Shown piece by piece: positions 1-9,329 of a DNA stretch of 64,000 nt; the stretch's first letter is position 1; each line of letters begins with the position of its first letter. Under the pieces are notes generated by a model. The model was given only the letters and a program-made list of their open reading frames with translations. It searched no databases and was not told the DNA's origin. The DNA comes from Streptomyces sp. NP-1717 (GTDB lineage Bacteria; Actinomycetota; Actinomycetes; Streptomycetales; Streptomycetaceae): NCBI RefSeq assembly GCF_022695985.1, contig NZ_JAAPBF010000003.1, forward strand, positions 35,037-99,036, given 5' to 3'. Position numbers and translations under genes: made by a program.

Positions 1-601
1 AGGTGTCGGCCGCGGCCACCGGCACGGAGTGGGTGGTGAAGGCGAGGTGCGCGCCCGCGCGCACGTCCTCGGGCAGGTCGGCGAGGGACGCGAGCACGCT
101 GTCGGCCATGGGCCGTACGAAGCCGGGGTGGTTGAAGTAGTGCCGCAGTTTGTCGACACGAGGCGGCTCCAGGCCCTCGTCCACGAGTGTGGCGAGCGCG
201 TCCGCGAGGTTTTCGCGGTACTGGCGGCAGCCTGAGTAGGAGGCGTAGGCGCTGGTGGCCAGGACGGCGACGCGGCGCCTGCCGTCCCGGGTCATCTCCC
301 GCAGGGTGTCGGTCAGATACGGCGTCCAGTTGCGGTTGCCCCAGTAGACGGGCAGTTCCAGGCCGTTCTCGGCGAAGTCCTCGCGCAGCGCCCGGAGCAG
401 GACGCGGTTCTGCTCGTTGATCGGACTGACCCCGCCGAACAGGAAGTAGTGCTGCCCGACTTCCTTCAGCCGCTCCTCGGGGATGCCCCGGCCACGCGTC
501 ACGTTCCGGAGAAACGGAACCACGTCGTCCGGGCCTTCGGGGCCGCCGAAGGACAGCAGGAGAAGGGCGTCGTAGGGAGAAGTCGCACGCTGTTCGGGCA
601 T
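1..601 (-). CDS. hemH: Ferrochelatase, N-terminal part (cut by window edge)
   Basis: Inserts iron into (copro)porphyrin in the last steps of haem synthesis; in actinobacteria this family is the coproporphyrin ferrochelatase (HemH/CpfC), a soluble or membrane-associated enzyme. The frame opens with ATG at 601 and reads [20 protein letters not shown], then [15 protein letters not shown] and a [10 protein letters not shown] segment, which is the classic ferrochelatase N-terminus. About 200 residues are visible; the last visible stretch ([11 protein letters not shown]) is near the conserved catalytic-histidine region. The reading frame is open to base 1, so the C-terminal half lies outside the window. 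It is divergent from the MFS gene, with about 150 bp between the two starts. Confidence 0.93.
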   Translation of the reverse strand, partial: MPEQRATSPYDALLLLSFGGPEGPDDVVPFLRNVTRGRGIPEERLKEVGQHYFLFGGVSPINEQNRVLLRALREDFAENGLELPVYWGNRNWTPYLTDTLREMTRDGRRRVAVLATSAYASYSGCRQYRENLADALATLVDEGLEPPRVDKLRHYFNHPGFVRPMADSVLASLADLPEDVRAGAHLAFTTHSVPVAAADT

Positions 602-755
602 GTCCCGATCCTGCCATCCGCCGCTGGGCGGCGGTAAATCGCGGCGCGCTCGGGCGCCGCCGGGCCGTAAGCTGTCTGGGCCTGTTCATTCCTTACCGCC
701 AGTGGTCAGCGGCCGTACGCGCCGTCACTCGCGACAGCGCCCGACGGAGCGACCC

Positions 756-2021
756 GTGGCCAGTCCCTACCGCGCGATCTTCGCCGCCCCCGGCACCCGG
801 GGATTCAGCGCGGCCGGCCTCGTCGGCCGGATGCCGCTGGCGATGATGGGCATCGGCGTCGTGACGATGATCTCCCAGCTCACCGGGCGCTACGGGCTGG
901 CGGGCGCGCTGTCGGCGACACTGGCGCTGTCCGCCGCCGGGATGGGTCCGCTGATCTCGCGGCTGGTGGACCGGCACGGCCAGCGCCGGGTGCTGCGGCC
1001 GGCCGCGCTGACCGCCGTGACGGCCGTCGCCGGACTGCTGGTGTGCGCCCAGCGCTCGGCGCCCGAGTGGACACTCTTCGTCTTCGCCGCGGGCGCGGGC
1101 TGTGTACCGAGCGTGGGGTCGATGGTCCGGGCGCGGTGGGCGGAGATCTACCGGGGCTCGCCGCGCGAGCTGCACGCCGCGTACGCCTGGGAGTCGATCG
1201 TCGACGAGGTGTGCTTCATCTTCGGCCCGATCATCTCGATCGGTCTGTCCACGGCCTGGTTCCCGGAGGCGGGTCCGCTGCTGGCCGCGCTCTTCCTGCT
1301 GGTGGGGGTCTTCTGGCTGACCGCGCAGCGGGCCACCGAGCCGGTGCCGCAGTCACGCGAGCACCACACCGGGGGCACCGCGCTGCGCTCCCCCGGTCTG
1401 CGGGTGCTGGTGGTCACGTTCGTGGCGACCGGCGCGATCTTCGGCGCCGTCGACGTGGTGACCGTGGCGTTCGCGGAGGAGCGGGGGAACAAGGCGGCGG
1501 CGAGCCTCGTGCTGGCCGTGTACGCGCTCGGCTCCTGCCTCGCCGGCGCCGTCTTCGGGCTGCTGCACCTTCGGGGCAGCGCGTCCAGGAGGTGGCTGGT
1601 GGGAGTCTGTGTGATGGCCGTGAGTATGATCCCCCTCCAACTGGCCGGGAGTCTGCCGCTTCTGGCCGTGGCGCTCTTCGTCGCCGGCCTGTCGGTCGCC
1701 CCCACGATGGTGACGACGATGGCCCTCGTCGAAGCGCACGTACCTCGTACCAAGCTCACCGAGGGCATGACCTGGACCAGTACCGGACTCGCCGTCGGAG
1801 TGGCGCTCGGCTCGTCCGCGGGGGGATGGGTGGTCGACGCCTGGGGGGCGCGGACGGGGTTCGCTGTGCCCGTCGTGGCGGGAGCGGTCGCGGCCCTGGT
1901 GGCGCTGCCGGGTCACCGCAGGCTGCTGGAGCGGTCAACGGATGGGGAGGGGCGCGGGGCTGATGACCAATACCGGTACGGGCGCGGCGGCGACGAGGAA
2001 CGCGACAAGCACCTGGCGTAA
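756..2021 (+). CDS. MFS transporter, 12-TM exporter type
   Basis: A 421-residue major facilitator protein of the inner membrane. Hydrophobic segments run through almost the whole length, with a GLVGRMPLAMMGIG first helix and the MFS loop motif SRLVDRHGQRRVLR after TM2. I chose GTG 756 because residues from there (ASPYRAIFAAPGTRGFSAAG) match the usual start of this Streptomyces family and a GGAG lies a few bases upstream; the longer frame from 600 would add a basic, non-conserved leader overlapping the hemH start. The substrate cannot be read from sequence. Its end overlaps the next gene by 59 bp, so the two are probably co-transcribed. Confidence 0.85.
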   Translation: MASPYRAIFAAPGTRGFSAAGLVGRMPLAMMGIGVVTMISQLTGRYGLAGALSATLALSAAGMGPLISRLVDRHGQRRVLRPAALTAVTAVAGLLVCAQRSAPEWTLFVFAAGAGCVPSVGSMVRARWAEIYRGSPRELHAAYAWESIVDEVCFIFGPIISIGLSTAWFPEAGPLLAALFLLVGVFWLTAQRATEPVPQSREHHTGGTALRSPGLRVLVVTFVATGAIFGAVDVVTVAFAEERGNKAAASLVLAVYALGSCLAGAVFGLLHLRGSASRRWLVGVCVMAVSMIPLQLAGSLPLLAVALFVAGLSVAPTMVTTMALVEAHVPRTKLTEGMTWTSTGLAVGVALGSSAGGWVVDAWGARTGFAVPVVAGAVAALVALPGHRRLLERSTDGEGRGADDQYRYGRGGDEERDKHLA

Positions 2022-3300
2022 CTGGGCGGGGAACGTGAGCGCGCGTCCCGCCCGCACGTCCTCCCCCGCCTCCGTGGCGGAGCTGGCCGACGTGATCCGT
2101 ACGGCCGCCGAGGACGGACTGCGGGTCAAGGCGGTGGGGACGGGGCACTCGTTCACCTCCGCCGCCGCCACCGACGGCCTGCTGATACGGCCCGATCTGC
2201 TCACCGGCATCCGGGCGGTCGACCGGAAGGCCGGCACCGTCACCGTGGAGGCGGGCACCCCGCTGAAACGGCTGAACGAGGCCCTGGCCAGAGAGGGCCT
2301 GTCGCTCACCAACATGGGCGACATCATGGATCAGACCGTCGCCGGCGCGACGTCCACGGGCACGCACGGCACCGGCCGCGAGTCGGCGTCGATCGCCGCG
2401 CAGATCCGGGCGCTCGAACTCGTCACGGCGGACGGGACGGTCCTGACCTGCTCCCCGGACGAGAATCCGGACGTCTTCGCGAGCGCCCGGATCGGACTGG
2501 GCGCGCTGGGTGTCGTCTCCGCGATCACCTTCTCCGTCGAGCCGGTCTTCCTGCTGACGGCTCGCGAGGAGCCGATGTCCTTCGACCGGGTGACATCCGA
2601 CTTCGACGCGCTCGTCGCCGAGAACGAGCACTTCGAGTTCTACTGGTTTCCGCACACCGGCAACTGCAACACCAAGCGCAACAACCGCAGCGCCGGACCG
2701 GCGGCCCCTCCCGGCCCGGTCAGAGGCTGGATCGAGGACGAACTCCTCTCCAACGGGCTGTTCCAGGTGGCCTGTTCGCTCGGCCGCGCGGTGCCCGGGA
2801 CCATCCCCGCGATCGCCCGGGTCTCCAGCCGGGCCCTCTCCGCGCGTCTGTACACGGACATTCCTTACAAGGTCTTCACGAGCCCGCGCCGCGTGCGCTT
2901 CGTGGAGATGGAGTACGCCCTGCCGCGCGAGTCGGCGGTGGGTGCCCTGCGCGAGGTCAAGGCGATGATCGAGCGGTCCCCCCTGCGGGTGAGTTTCCCG
3001 GTGGAGGTGCGGACCGCGCCGGCCGACGACATCCCGCTGTCGACGGCGTCGGGGCGTGAGACGGCGTACGTCGCGGTGCATCTGTACCGGGGCACGCCGT
3101 ACCGCTCGTACTTCACGGCGGTGGAACGGATCATGACCGCGCACGGCGGGCGGCCGCACTGGGGCAAGGTGCACACGCGGGACGCGGCGTATCTGGCCGG
3201 GGTCTATCCGCGCTTCGAGGAGTTCACGGCGGTACGCGACCGGCTCGACCCGGAGCGGCTGTTCGGGAACCCGTATCTGCGGCGGGTCATCGGCGCGTAA
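1963..3300 (+). CDS. FAD-linked D-arabinono-1,4-lactone oxidase family protein
   Basis: Flavin oxidase of the sugar-1,4-lactone/alditol oxidase family (445 residues). An N-terminal FAD-binding domain (about residues 20-190) contains VGTGHSFTSAA, where His62 is in the position used for covalent FAD attachment in the family; the C-terminal ALO domain carries the diagnostic PHWGKVH near residue 400. In Streptomyces, relatives include alditol (xylitol/sorbitol) oxidase, so the substrate could be a sugar alcohol or an aldonolactone. ATG 1963 is preferred over ATG 1942 because a GGAGGGG lies about 12 bases before it. It overlaps the end of the MFS gene in another frame, suggesting translational coupling. 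A long hairpin 55 bp after the stop should terminate the transcript. Confidence 0.85.
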   Translation: MTNTGTGAAATRNATSTWRNWAGNVSARPARTSSPASVAELADVIRTAAEDGLRVKAVGTGHSFTSAAATDGLLIRPDLLTGIRAVDRKAGTVTVEAGTPLKRLNEALAREGLSLTNMGDIMDQTVAGATSTGTHGTGRESASIAAQIRALELVTADGTVLTCSPDENPDVFASARIGLGALGVVSAITFSVEPVFLLTAREEPMSFDRVTSDFDALVAENEHFEFYWFPHTGNCNTKRNNRSAGPAAPPGPVRGWIEDELLSNGLFQVACSLGRAVPGTIPAIARVSSRALSARLYTDIPYKVFTSPRRVRFVEMEYALPRESAVGALREVKAMIERSPLRVSFPVEVRTAPADDIPLSTASGRETAYVAVHLYRGTPYRSYFTAVERIMTAHGGRPHWGKVHTRDAAYLAGVYPRFEEFTAVRDRLDPERLFGNPYLRRVIGA

Positions 3301-3354
3301 GGGCCGCGTCGCGCCGGGGATCGTCCGACCGGGTCCGCCCGGTGGCCGGTTTGC

Positions 3355-3402
3355 CCTCAATCGCCGGACGGGCTGCATTTGCGGCCCGTCCGGCGATTGA
3401 GG
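3355..3402. terminator. Long perfect hairpin, dispersed terminator-like repeat, copy 1
   Basis: A 19-bp perfect inverted repeat (CCTCAATCGCCGGACGGGC and its complement) with a 10-base loop, between two convergent genes. Near-identical hairpins occur at 11412 and 22857. The copy at 11412 also shares about 25 bp of flank on the left (GGGTCCGC.CGGTG.CCGGTT) and CAGGCCCT on the right. Position between gene 3' ends fits a bidirectional terminator; no T-run follows, as is usual in Streptomyces. Confidence 0.75.
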
Positions 3403-3409
3403 ACAGGCC

Positions 3410-4291
3410 CTACGGCGACGGGGCCAGGGGTGACGGGACCGTGGACTCGTGCGTCGGTGGCGAGATGTCCTCGCCCGACGAGTCTCCGGATCCGCCGTCC
3501 GGTCGGGGCGGCTCCGGTGTCGGGGCGGTCGAAGGGCCGCCGTCCCCGGGCGGGTTCGGGTTCGGGTCGTGGTTCTGCCCGGTGCCGGGTGCGGAGGGGG
3601 TCGGAGTCGGGGTCGGGGTCCCGTCGGTCCCGGTGCCCTTGTCCCTGTCCGTCCCCGTGCCGTCGCCGGAGGGGGCCGGTCCGCCGTCCCGCGGTCCGGC
3701 CGGCCCGTCGGGCGCGGAGCCTCCGCCGGTGTCCCCGCCCCGTACGACGGAGCTGAACGTCGTCCCCTTGCCGCCGCTCAGGTCCTGTCCGGCGGCCAGT
3801 TCGTAGCCGGTGATGGCGAGCATCGCCACGGCGAAGACGACCGCGGCGGCGGCGACGGGCCGCTTCCACCCGCGTACCCGGGTGCCGTACGTGGTCGCTC
3901 CCCCGAACTCGTCCCCGGCGGCGGCCTCCTGAGGAGGCGCGGCCGCGGGCGCCGGGGGCGGGGCGGGGGCCGGTTCGGCGTCGTACACCTGGCGGGCCCT
4001 CGGCTTCACCTGGACCGAGACCTCGCGTATCTGGTCACCGGTGCGCCGGAACAGATGCTGGAAGACGGTGCCGCCACAGGTGGCGATCACGCTCACCACT
4101 CCGGCGCCGATGATCGTCCCGTACACCCCGAGCTTCGAGGCGAAGACCGCCGCCGCGATCGCCGCGAGCGCGCTGCCCGCGACCTGCGGCAGGCTCAGTT
4201 CGAGCCGTTGCGTCGCCACCCCGTCACCGGCCCGGACGTCCGGGTTCCGCCTCTGATCCATCTCCAGCCTCTGCTCGCCCATCTGTGCCAC
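3410..4291 (-). CDS. Unknown membrane protein with Pro/Gly/Thr-rich C-terminal tail
   Basis: I do not recognise a named family. The 293-residue product has an N-terminal charged stretch, a first hydrophobic hairpin (about residues 34-75, AGSALAAIAAAVFASKLGVY then GTIIGAGVVSVIATCGG), a proline/alanine linker (PAPAPPPAPAAAPP, about 107-120), a second membrane helix (VAAAAVVFAVAMLAITGYEL, about 145-165) and a long low-complexity tail rich in Gly, Pro, Asp and Thr including PTPTPTPS. Such tails are typical of exported or cell-wall-spanning segments. The start is unsure: GTG 4291 or ATG 4282, neither with a strong SD. It is convergent with the ALO gene and divergent from sepH. Confidence 0.7.
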   Translation of the reverse strand: MAQMGEQRLEMDQRRNPDVRAGDGVATQRLELSLPQVAGSALAAIAAAVFASKLGVYGTIIGAGVVSVIATCGGTVFQHLFRRTGDQIREVSVQVKPRARQVYDAEPAPAPPPAPAAAPPQEAAAGDEFGGATTYGTRVRGWKRPVAAAAVVFAVAMLAITGYELAAGQDLSGGKGTTFSSVVRGGDTGGGSAPDGPAGPRDGGPAPSGDGTGTDRDKGTGTDGTPTPTPTPSAPGTGQNHDPNPNPPGDGGPSTAPTPEPPRPDGGSGDSSGEDISPPTHESTVPSPLAPSP

Positions 4292-4749
4292 CGTGCACCA
4301 AGAAGGGACTTTTGAGCGAATCGGATAGTTCCACTTGTGGAGGTTGTGTGAATTGGGACACGTACGAGGGATACGGACACCCCCTCAACTCCCCTACTCC
4401 GGGAGAACTTCGGTGGCGTGGCAGTCCACCCCGATGGCCCGAATGGAGTACTGTGGCGAGCCCTGGGGCCGGACTCCTTCACAGGTGTCCGGGTCTACGG
4501 GAGGGGGCCGAAGTTGGCACTCGACCCGGCGGCGCGAAGGCACCGCACGGGCGCCTGCTACACAGCGTGACCGGGTCTGTCACTCTGAGTCGCAAACAGG
4601 CAACCGTGTCATGACGGCGTTCCAGGGCCCATGCCCGACACGCCGGGCAACTCGGCAAGGTTGTGGCAGGCTGCACCCGGGCAAGTCACACTCGACTAGC
4701 GGAAGCAGCGACGCACGTGACGTCGGCAGGCACCACCCGGGAGGTCCCC
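4292..4749. other. 458-bp intergenic region between divergent genes
   Basis: Lies between the unknown membrane protein (leftward) and sepH (rightward) and must hold both promoters. It is lower in GC just left of 4360. I see no RNA gene, no convincing small CDS and no clear palindrome; short open frames here have no coding bias. The sepH SD is GGGAGG just before 4750. Confidence 0.5.
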
Positions 4750-5802
4750 ATGCCCGAACTGCGTGTCGTGGCCGTCTCCAACGACGGCACACGACTGGTG
4801 CTCAAGGCTGCCGACAGCACGGAGTACACGCTCCCCATCGACGAGCGGCTGCGGGCCGCCGTACGCAACGACCGCGCTCGCCTCGGCCAGATCGAGATCG
4901 AGGTGGAGAGCCACCTCAGGCCCCGTGACATCCAGGCGCGGATACGGTCCGGAGCCTCCGCCGAGGAGGTCGCCCAGATGGCCGGGATCCCGGTCGACCG
5001 GGTCCGGCGCTTCGAGGGTCCCGTGCTGGCCGAGCGCGCCTTCATGGCCGAGCGCGCCAGGAAGACGGCGGTGCGCCGTCCTGGCGAGAACACCGGTCCG
5101 CAGCTGGGCGAGGCGGTGAACGAGCGGCTGCTGATGCGCGGCGCCGAGAAGGAGACCGCGCAGTGGGACTCGTGGCGCCGCGACGACGGCACCTGGGAGG
5201 TCCTGCTCGTCTACCGGGTCGCGGGCGAACCGCACTCGGCGTGCTGGACGTACGACCCGCCCCGGCGGCTCGTCCAGGCGGTCGACGACGAGGCGCGCTC
5301 GCTGATCGGCGAGACGGACGACTCGCTGGCCGCCGGTACGAAGGAGCCGAGCTTTCCGTTCGTACCGCGCATCGCACGGCTGCCGAGGGATCGTGAACGG
5401 CCCCTCGACCGCGCGCTGGAACGGCAGACGGAGCGGTCGGCGGCGCCGGACCCGGACGAGGACACCAGCGAGCGCGACACCCTGACCAGCCTGCTGGAGG
5501 CGGTGCCGAGCTTCCGTGGCGACATGGTGGTCCCGGAGCGGCCGTCGCCGCCCGAGCCGCCGGCGATCGAGCCCGGTCAGGTGGACGACGAGGAGGAGCC
5601 GGTGGCACCGGCCGCCTCGGCGGGCGCGGGGTCCGCGTACGCGGATGTGCTGATGCCGCGTTCGGTGGCGGGCCACCGCGACCGGCTGACCGGTACGACG
5701 GACCGTCAGGCGGAGGCCGACGGCGTACGGCCGGGCCGCCGTGCCGCCGTGCCGAGCTGGGACGAGATCGTCTTCGGCACGCGCCGCAAGAAGCAGGACT
5801 GA
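4750..5802 (+). CDS. sepH: Septation protein SepH (DUF3071)
   Basis: SepH is a cell-division protein conserved in actinobacteria that promotes FtsZ filament assembly at vegetative and sporulation septa. The 350-residue product starts MPELRVVAVSNDGTRLVLKA, the typical DUF3071 opening, with a helix-turn-helix-like stretch at about 65-90 (AEEVAQMAGIPVDRVRRFEG), a conserved WDSWRRDDGTWEVLLVYR block at about 138-160, and an acidic low-complexity linker before a short conserved C-terminal segment (VPSWDEIVFGTRRKK). ATG 4750 is preceded by GGGAGG. A strong hairpin follows the stop. Confidence 0.93.
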   Translation: MPELRVVAVSNDGTRLVLKAADSTEYTLPIDERLRAAVRNDRARLGQIEIEVESHLRPRDIQARIRSGASAEEVAQMAGIPVDRVRRFEGPVLAERAFMAERARKTAVRRPGENTGPQLGEAVNERLLMRGAEKETAQWDSWRRDDGTWEVLLVYRVAGEPHSACWTYDPPRRLVQAVDDEARSLIGETDDSLAAGTKEPSFPFVPRIARLPRDRERPLDRALERQTERSAAPDPDEDTSERDTLTSLLEAVPSFRGDMVVPERPSPPEPPAIEPGQVDDEEEPVAPAASAGAGSAYADVLMPRSVAGHRDRLTGTTDRQAEADGVRPGRRAAVPSWDEIVFGTRRKKQD

Positions 5803-5823
5803 GCGGGACCGGAGCAGCCGGTT

Positions 5824-5864
5824 CGGCCGGGGCGGTACGCGACGCACGCGTACCGCCCCGGCCG
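5824..5864. terminator. Bidirectional terminator hairpin
   Basis: Perfect 18-bp inverted repeat (5824-5841 pairs with 5847-5864) with a 5-base loop ACGCA, followed rightward by TCCGTTCCT. It sits between the convergent sepH and rhodanese genes. Confidence 0.8.
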
Positions 5865-5887
5865 TCCGTTCCTGATCGCCCGCTCCG

Positions 5888-6724
5888 TTACTCGGGATCG
5901 GGGCCCGTCGCCACCGGCCGCGAGGTGTCCGCCGTCCACTCCGACCAGGATCCGGCGTACAGCGCGGCGGGAATGCCCGCGATCTCCAGCGCCACCAACT
6001 GGTGTGCCGCGGAGACCCCGGAGCCGCAGTACACGCCGACCTCGGGGCCGCCCGAACCGGCCGTCGCGCCCAGCGCCTTGAACCGGGCCGCCAGCGTTTC
6101 GGCCGGGAGGAAACGGCCGTCCGGACCGACGTTCTCCGACGTGGGCGCGGAGACCGCGCCCGGAATGTGTCCGCCGACGCGGTCCAGCGGTTCGACGTCG
6201 CCCCGGTAGCGCTCCGCCGCCCGCGCGTCCAGCAGCAGCCCCTCGCGGGCCAGCGCCGCGGCGCCCTCCGCGTCGAGCAGCGGAAGCGAACCCGGTACGG
6301 GGCTGAAGTCGCCCTCGTCCGGGACCGGGATCTCGGTGGTCAACGGGCCGTCCCAGCCCGGGAGTCCGCCGTCCAGCACCCGTACGTCGCGGTGGCCGGC
6401 CCAGCGCAGCATCCACCACGCGCGGGCCGCCGCCCAGCCCTGGCCTCCGTCGTAGACGACGACGGGTGTCCCGGCCGAGACGCCCGCGCGGCGCATCACC
6501 GCGCCGAACGCCGCGACGCCGGGCAGCGGGTGACGGCCACCGGCGCCGGGCGGGCCGGACAGTTCCGCTTCGAGGTCGACGAACACGGCGCCGGGCAGAT
6601 GGCCCGCCTCGTACTCCGGGCGGCCGGGCGGGGCCCCGGGCGCGTAGCGGACGTCGAGCAGCACGGGCGGCTTGGGGCCGGCCGTCAGACCGGCGAGTTC
6701 GGACGCGGAGATGATGACTGTCAT
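5888..6724 (-). CDS. Sulfurtransferase (tandem rhodanese)
   Basis: Cytoplasmic thiosulfate/3-mercaptopyruvate sulfurtransferase, 278 residues with two rhodanese domains. The first (about 15-130, VLLDVRYAPG...GHLPGAVFVDLE) is catalytically inactive as usual; the second (about 150-270) contains the active-site loop YCGSGVSAAH with Cys233. The loop CGSGV is typical of actinobacterial CysA/SseA-type proteins. The start at ATG 6724 gives a normal N-terminus (MTVIISASELAGL); a longer open frame to 6889 has no conserved residues. The gene stands alone and is divergent from the VOC gene. Confidence 0.9.
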   Translation of the reverse strand: MTVIISASELAGLTAGPKPPVLLDVRYAPGAPPGRPEYEAGHLPGAVFVDLEAELSGPPGAGGRHPLPGVAAFGAVMRRAGVSAGTPVVVYDGGQGWAAARAWWMLRWAGHRDVRVLDGGLPGWDGPLTTEIPVPDEGDFSPVPGSLPLLDAEGAAALAREGLLLDARAAERYRGDVEPLDRVGGHIPGAVSAPTSENVGPDGRFLPAETLAARFKALGATAGSGGPEVGVYCGSGVSAAHQLVALEIAGIPAALYAGSWSEWTADTSRPVATGPDPE

Positions 6725-6978
6725 GCGGCCATCCTCGCGCACCGGCAAGGGCGTTCGACTCCGCCCCGGTGCGTGACACCACGGACACGTTACGTGAATG
6801 TCAAAACAGTCATCCTCTTGCTGGATCGCGCCAAAAGCGGCGCGGCCGGGGCGCGGCGCGCGGCGGGGAATGGAACCATGCTCGGGCAACCGGCCGCGCC
6901 GCCCGAGGCGCGCGGCCCGTTCTCCGCCTGCCCATCGCGATCACGACCGTCCCCGAACGGTCCGAGGGGAGAGTGACG

Positions 6979-7791
6979 ATGACCGAGGCAGCGATCCGGC
7001 ACAGACCCGGCACGCCGTGCTGGGTGAGTCTGATGGTGCACGACCTTGGCGCGGCACAGGACTTCTACGGAGGCCTCTTCGGCTGGAAGTTCGTCCGCGT
7101 GCCCGGGCCTGAGCCGTTGAGCGCGTACGTACGCGGCGTGCTCGACGGACAGGAGGTCGCCGGTATCGGCCAACTGCCGCCGGAGCGGCGGCTGCCGCTC
7201 GCGTGGACGACGTATCTGGCGACGGACGACGCCGACATGACGGCGGAGGCGGTCAGATGCTGCGGCGGCACCGTCGGGGTGGGACCGCTCGACACGGGCG
7301 TGGACGGGCGCGTCGCGATCGCGTCGGATCCGGCCGGCGCGGTCTTCGGCATCCGGCAGGCGCAGGCGCGCGCCGGCGCGGGCTCCGGCTTCCTGGAGTC
7401 CGGAGCGGAAGCCGGACCGGGAGCGCACGGCATGCCGGTCCGGAACGAGTTGGTGACGCACGAGGCCGCGTGGGCCGGCACGTTCTACCGGTCGGTCTTC
7501 GGCTACGACGTGGAGACGACCGGGCGGGACGGGGCGGACGTACTGACGCTGCGCCTCGACGGGCACCCGGTGGCGACGCTGCGCGGAGTGGGCGAGGGCC
7601 TGGAGCGGGTTCGTGGCTCGCACTGGATGACGTACTTCGAGGTGGACGACACGGACGCATCGGCGCTGCGCGTCACCGAGTTGGGCGGGCATGTGATCGA
7701 CCGGCCGCGGGAGACGGCGGCGGGACGGGTGGCGACGGTGACGGACCCGGAGGGCGCGGTCTTCAGTGTGGTGCGGTCGGCCGCTCGCTGA
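6979..7791 (+). CDS. VOC/glyoxalase-like protein with two domains
   Basis: A 270-residue protein with tandem vicinal-oxygen-chelate domains: residues about 10-125 (CWVSLMVHDLGAAQDFYGGL) and about 145-265 (ELVTHEAAWAGTFYRSVFGY). The layout matches the CFP32/glyoxalase-like hydroxylase group found in many actinobacteria. The metal-binding residues are only partly conserved, so a glyoxalase I activity should not be assumed; such proteins may instead bind small hydrophobic ligands. ATG 6979 follows GAGGGGAGAG. Monocistronic or leading the ArsC-like gene 59 bp downstream. Confidence 0.85.
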   Translation: MTEAAIRHRPGTPCWVSLMVHDLGAAQDFYGGLFGWKFVRVPGPEPLSAYVRGVLDGQEVAGIGQLPPERRLPLAWTTYLATDDADMTAEAVRCCGGTVGVGPLDTGVDGRVAIASDPAGAVFGIRQAQARAGAGSGFLESGAEAGPGAHGMPVRNELVTHEAAWAGTFYRSVFGYDVETTGRDGADVLTLRLDGHPVATLRGVGEGLERVRGSHWMTYFEVDDTDASALRVTELGGHVIDRPRETAAGRVATVTDPEGAVFSVVRSAAR

Positions 7792-7850
7792 CGGCCGGTC
7801 CGCGCCGGCACGAGTGCCCTGTCCGGGGCGTTTGCCGTACCGTTCGAGCC

Positions 7851-8213
7851 ATGGAGATCTGGATCAATCCCGCCTGCTCGAAGTGCCGGGGCGCGCTGAC
7901 GCTGCTCGACGAGGAGGGTGCCTCGTACACCGTCCGCCGCTACCTGGAGGACGTGCCGTCCGAGGACGAGATCCGGGCCGTGCTCGGACGCCTCGGGCTG
8001 GAACCCTGGGAGATCACCCGGACCGGGGAGGCCGACGCGAAGGAGCTGGGCGTCGGGGAGTGGGCGCGGGACGCCGGCTCGCGGGAGCGGTGGATCTCGG
8101 CGCTCGCGGCGCATCCGAAGCTGATCCAGCGGCCGATCATCACGGCGGAGGACGGTACGGCCGTGGTGGCGCGCACGGACGAGGCGGTACGGGACGCACT
8201 CGGCCGGTCGTAG
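7851..8213 (+). CDS. ArsC/Spx-family thioredoxin-fold protein
   Basis: A 120-residue protein of the arsenate reductase (ArsC)/Spx/YffB family. It opens MEIWINPACSKCRGALTLLD, giving a CSKC motif at residues 9-12 in the position of the ArsC catalytic Cys; the second half has PKLIQRPII, the family cis-proline and substrate-arginine loop. It could reduce arsenate with glutaredoxin-like partners, but no ars genes are nearby, so a general redox role is equally likely. Starts ATG 7851. Confidence 0.85.
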   Translation: MEIWINPACSKCRGALTLLDEEGASYTVRRYLEDVPSEDEIRAVLGRLGLEPWEITRTGEADAKELGVGEWARDAGSRERWISALAAHPKLIQRPIITAEDGTAVVARTDEAVRDALGRS

Positions 8214-8260
8214 GGGCCCGCCGTCACCCCGGCCGGCGGGGAGATCCGGGGGGGGCGGTG

Positions 8261-8623
8261 TCAGCAGATCGCGCCGGGCCGGGCAGCGGTGGCCTTGAGC
8301 AGATCGCGCACCAGGTCGAGGTCGACGCTCTCCGGCTTGCGGAACCGCAGGCAGCCCTTGCCCATGTCCTGTCCGGCGAGCCGATCCGTGAACGCCTCGC
8401 GGACGTCGCTGCGCATGAGGTAGAAGGAGATGTACCGCTTCTGGCTCGCGAACGCGATCTCGCAGGCGCCGTCCCGCTCGTAGGCGGGCATCCCGTACGC
8501 CATGACCTCGTCGAAGCCCGCCAGCTCCTCCTGGCACAGCTGCCGCAGCCGGGCCAGGACAGCCCTGCGTTCCTGAGGAACCTCAGTCATATAGCCTTCG
8601 ATATCGCTTGCCTCGCTCTGCAT
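8261..8623 (-). CDS. DUF1801/YdhG-like iron-chaperone-fold protein
   Basis: A 120-residue cytoplasmic protein related to DUF1801 (YdhG family): EVMAYGMPAYERDG followed by FASQKRYISFYLM and CLRFRKPESVDLD are the recurrent family blocks. Its biochemical role is not settled. ATG 8623 (MQSEASDIEGYM) is chosen because the family N-terminus DIEGYM lies just after it; the frame stays open to 8656 with unrelated residues. Convergent with the ArsC-like gene. Confidence 0.8.
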   Translation of the reverse strand: MQSEASDIEGYMTEVPQERRAVLARLRQLCQEELAGFDEVMAYGMPAYERDGACEIAFASQKRYISFYLMRSDVREAFTDRLAGQDMGKGCLRFRKPESVDLDLVRDLLKATAARPGAIC

Positions 8624-8678
8624 TCCATGAGGATATGCCGCGTCCGCGGACCTCATCCACCGGTCCGGCCGGACGGTC

Positions 8679-9329
8679 TCAGTCGGAGGCCACCGGCAGG
8701 ACGTCCGGCGAGAGCGCGCCAGCCCGGACGGAACCGCTGGTCATCCGGCGCCGGTGATGACGGCGGCAGAGCACCTCGTAGCCGACCTCGTCCGCGGACT
8801 GGTGCACGTCGCCGACCACCACCTGCGCGCCCTCGACCACCATCTGCCCGCCGACGGTGCGGGCGTTGTGGGTGGCGCGCGCGCCGCACCAGCACAGCGC
8901 CTCGACCTGGAGGACCTCGACGCGGTCGGCGAGTTCCACCAGGCGCCGGGAGCCGGGGAAGAGCTCGGTGCGGAAGTCGGTGGTGATGCCGAACGCGAAG
9001 ACGTCCAGGTCGAGGTCGTCCACGACACGGGCGAGCTGGTCGATCTGACCGGGCGCGAGGAACTGCGCCTCGTCGGCGATGACGTAGTCGCAACGGCCGC
9101 CCTGGGAGAGGCGGTCGACTATGTACGCGTAGAAGTCGAAGCCGTCCGCGGCCTCGACGGCGTCGGTGACCAGACCGAGCCGCGAGGAGAGCTTGCCCTC
9201 GCCCGCGCGGTCGTCACGCGTGAAGATCATGCCCAGCAGGCCGCGGGCGGAGCGGTTGTGCTCGATCTGAAGAGCCAGGGTGCTCTTTCCGCAGTCCATC
9301 GTTCCGGAGAAGAACACCAGCTCGGGCAT
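8679..9329 (-). CDS. tdk: Thymidine kinase
   Basis: Phosphorylates thymidine to dTMP in the pyrimidine salvage pathway. The 216-residue protein is a type II (TK1-like) enzyme: P-loop GTMDCGKST at 9-17, the DEAQF Walker B at about 86-90, and cysteines for the structural zinc (ALCWCGARATHN, and CRRHH near the end). ATG 9329 begins MPELVFFSG, the normal start. It lies 102 bp downstream of the phosphatase-like gene on the same strand and may share its transcript. Confidence 0.95.
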   Translation of the reverse strand: MPELVFFSGTMDCGKSTLALQIEHNRSARGLLGMIFTRDDRAGEGKLSSRLGLVTDAVEAADGFDFYAYIVDRLSQGGRCDYVIADEAQFLAPGQIDQLARVVDDLDLDVFAFGITTDFRTELFPGSRRLVELADRVEVLQVEALCWCGARATHNARTVGGQMVVEGAQVVVGDVHQSADEVGYEVLCRRHHRRRMTSGSVRAGALSPDVLPVASD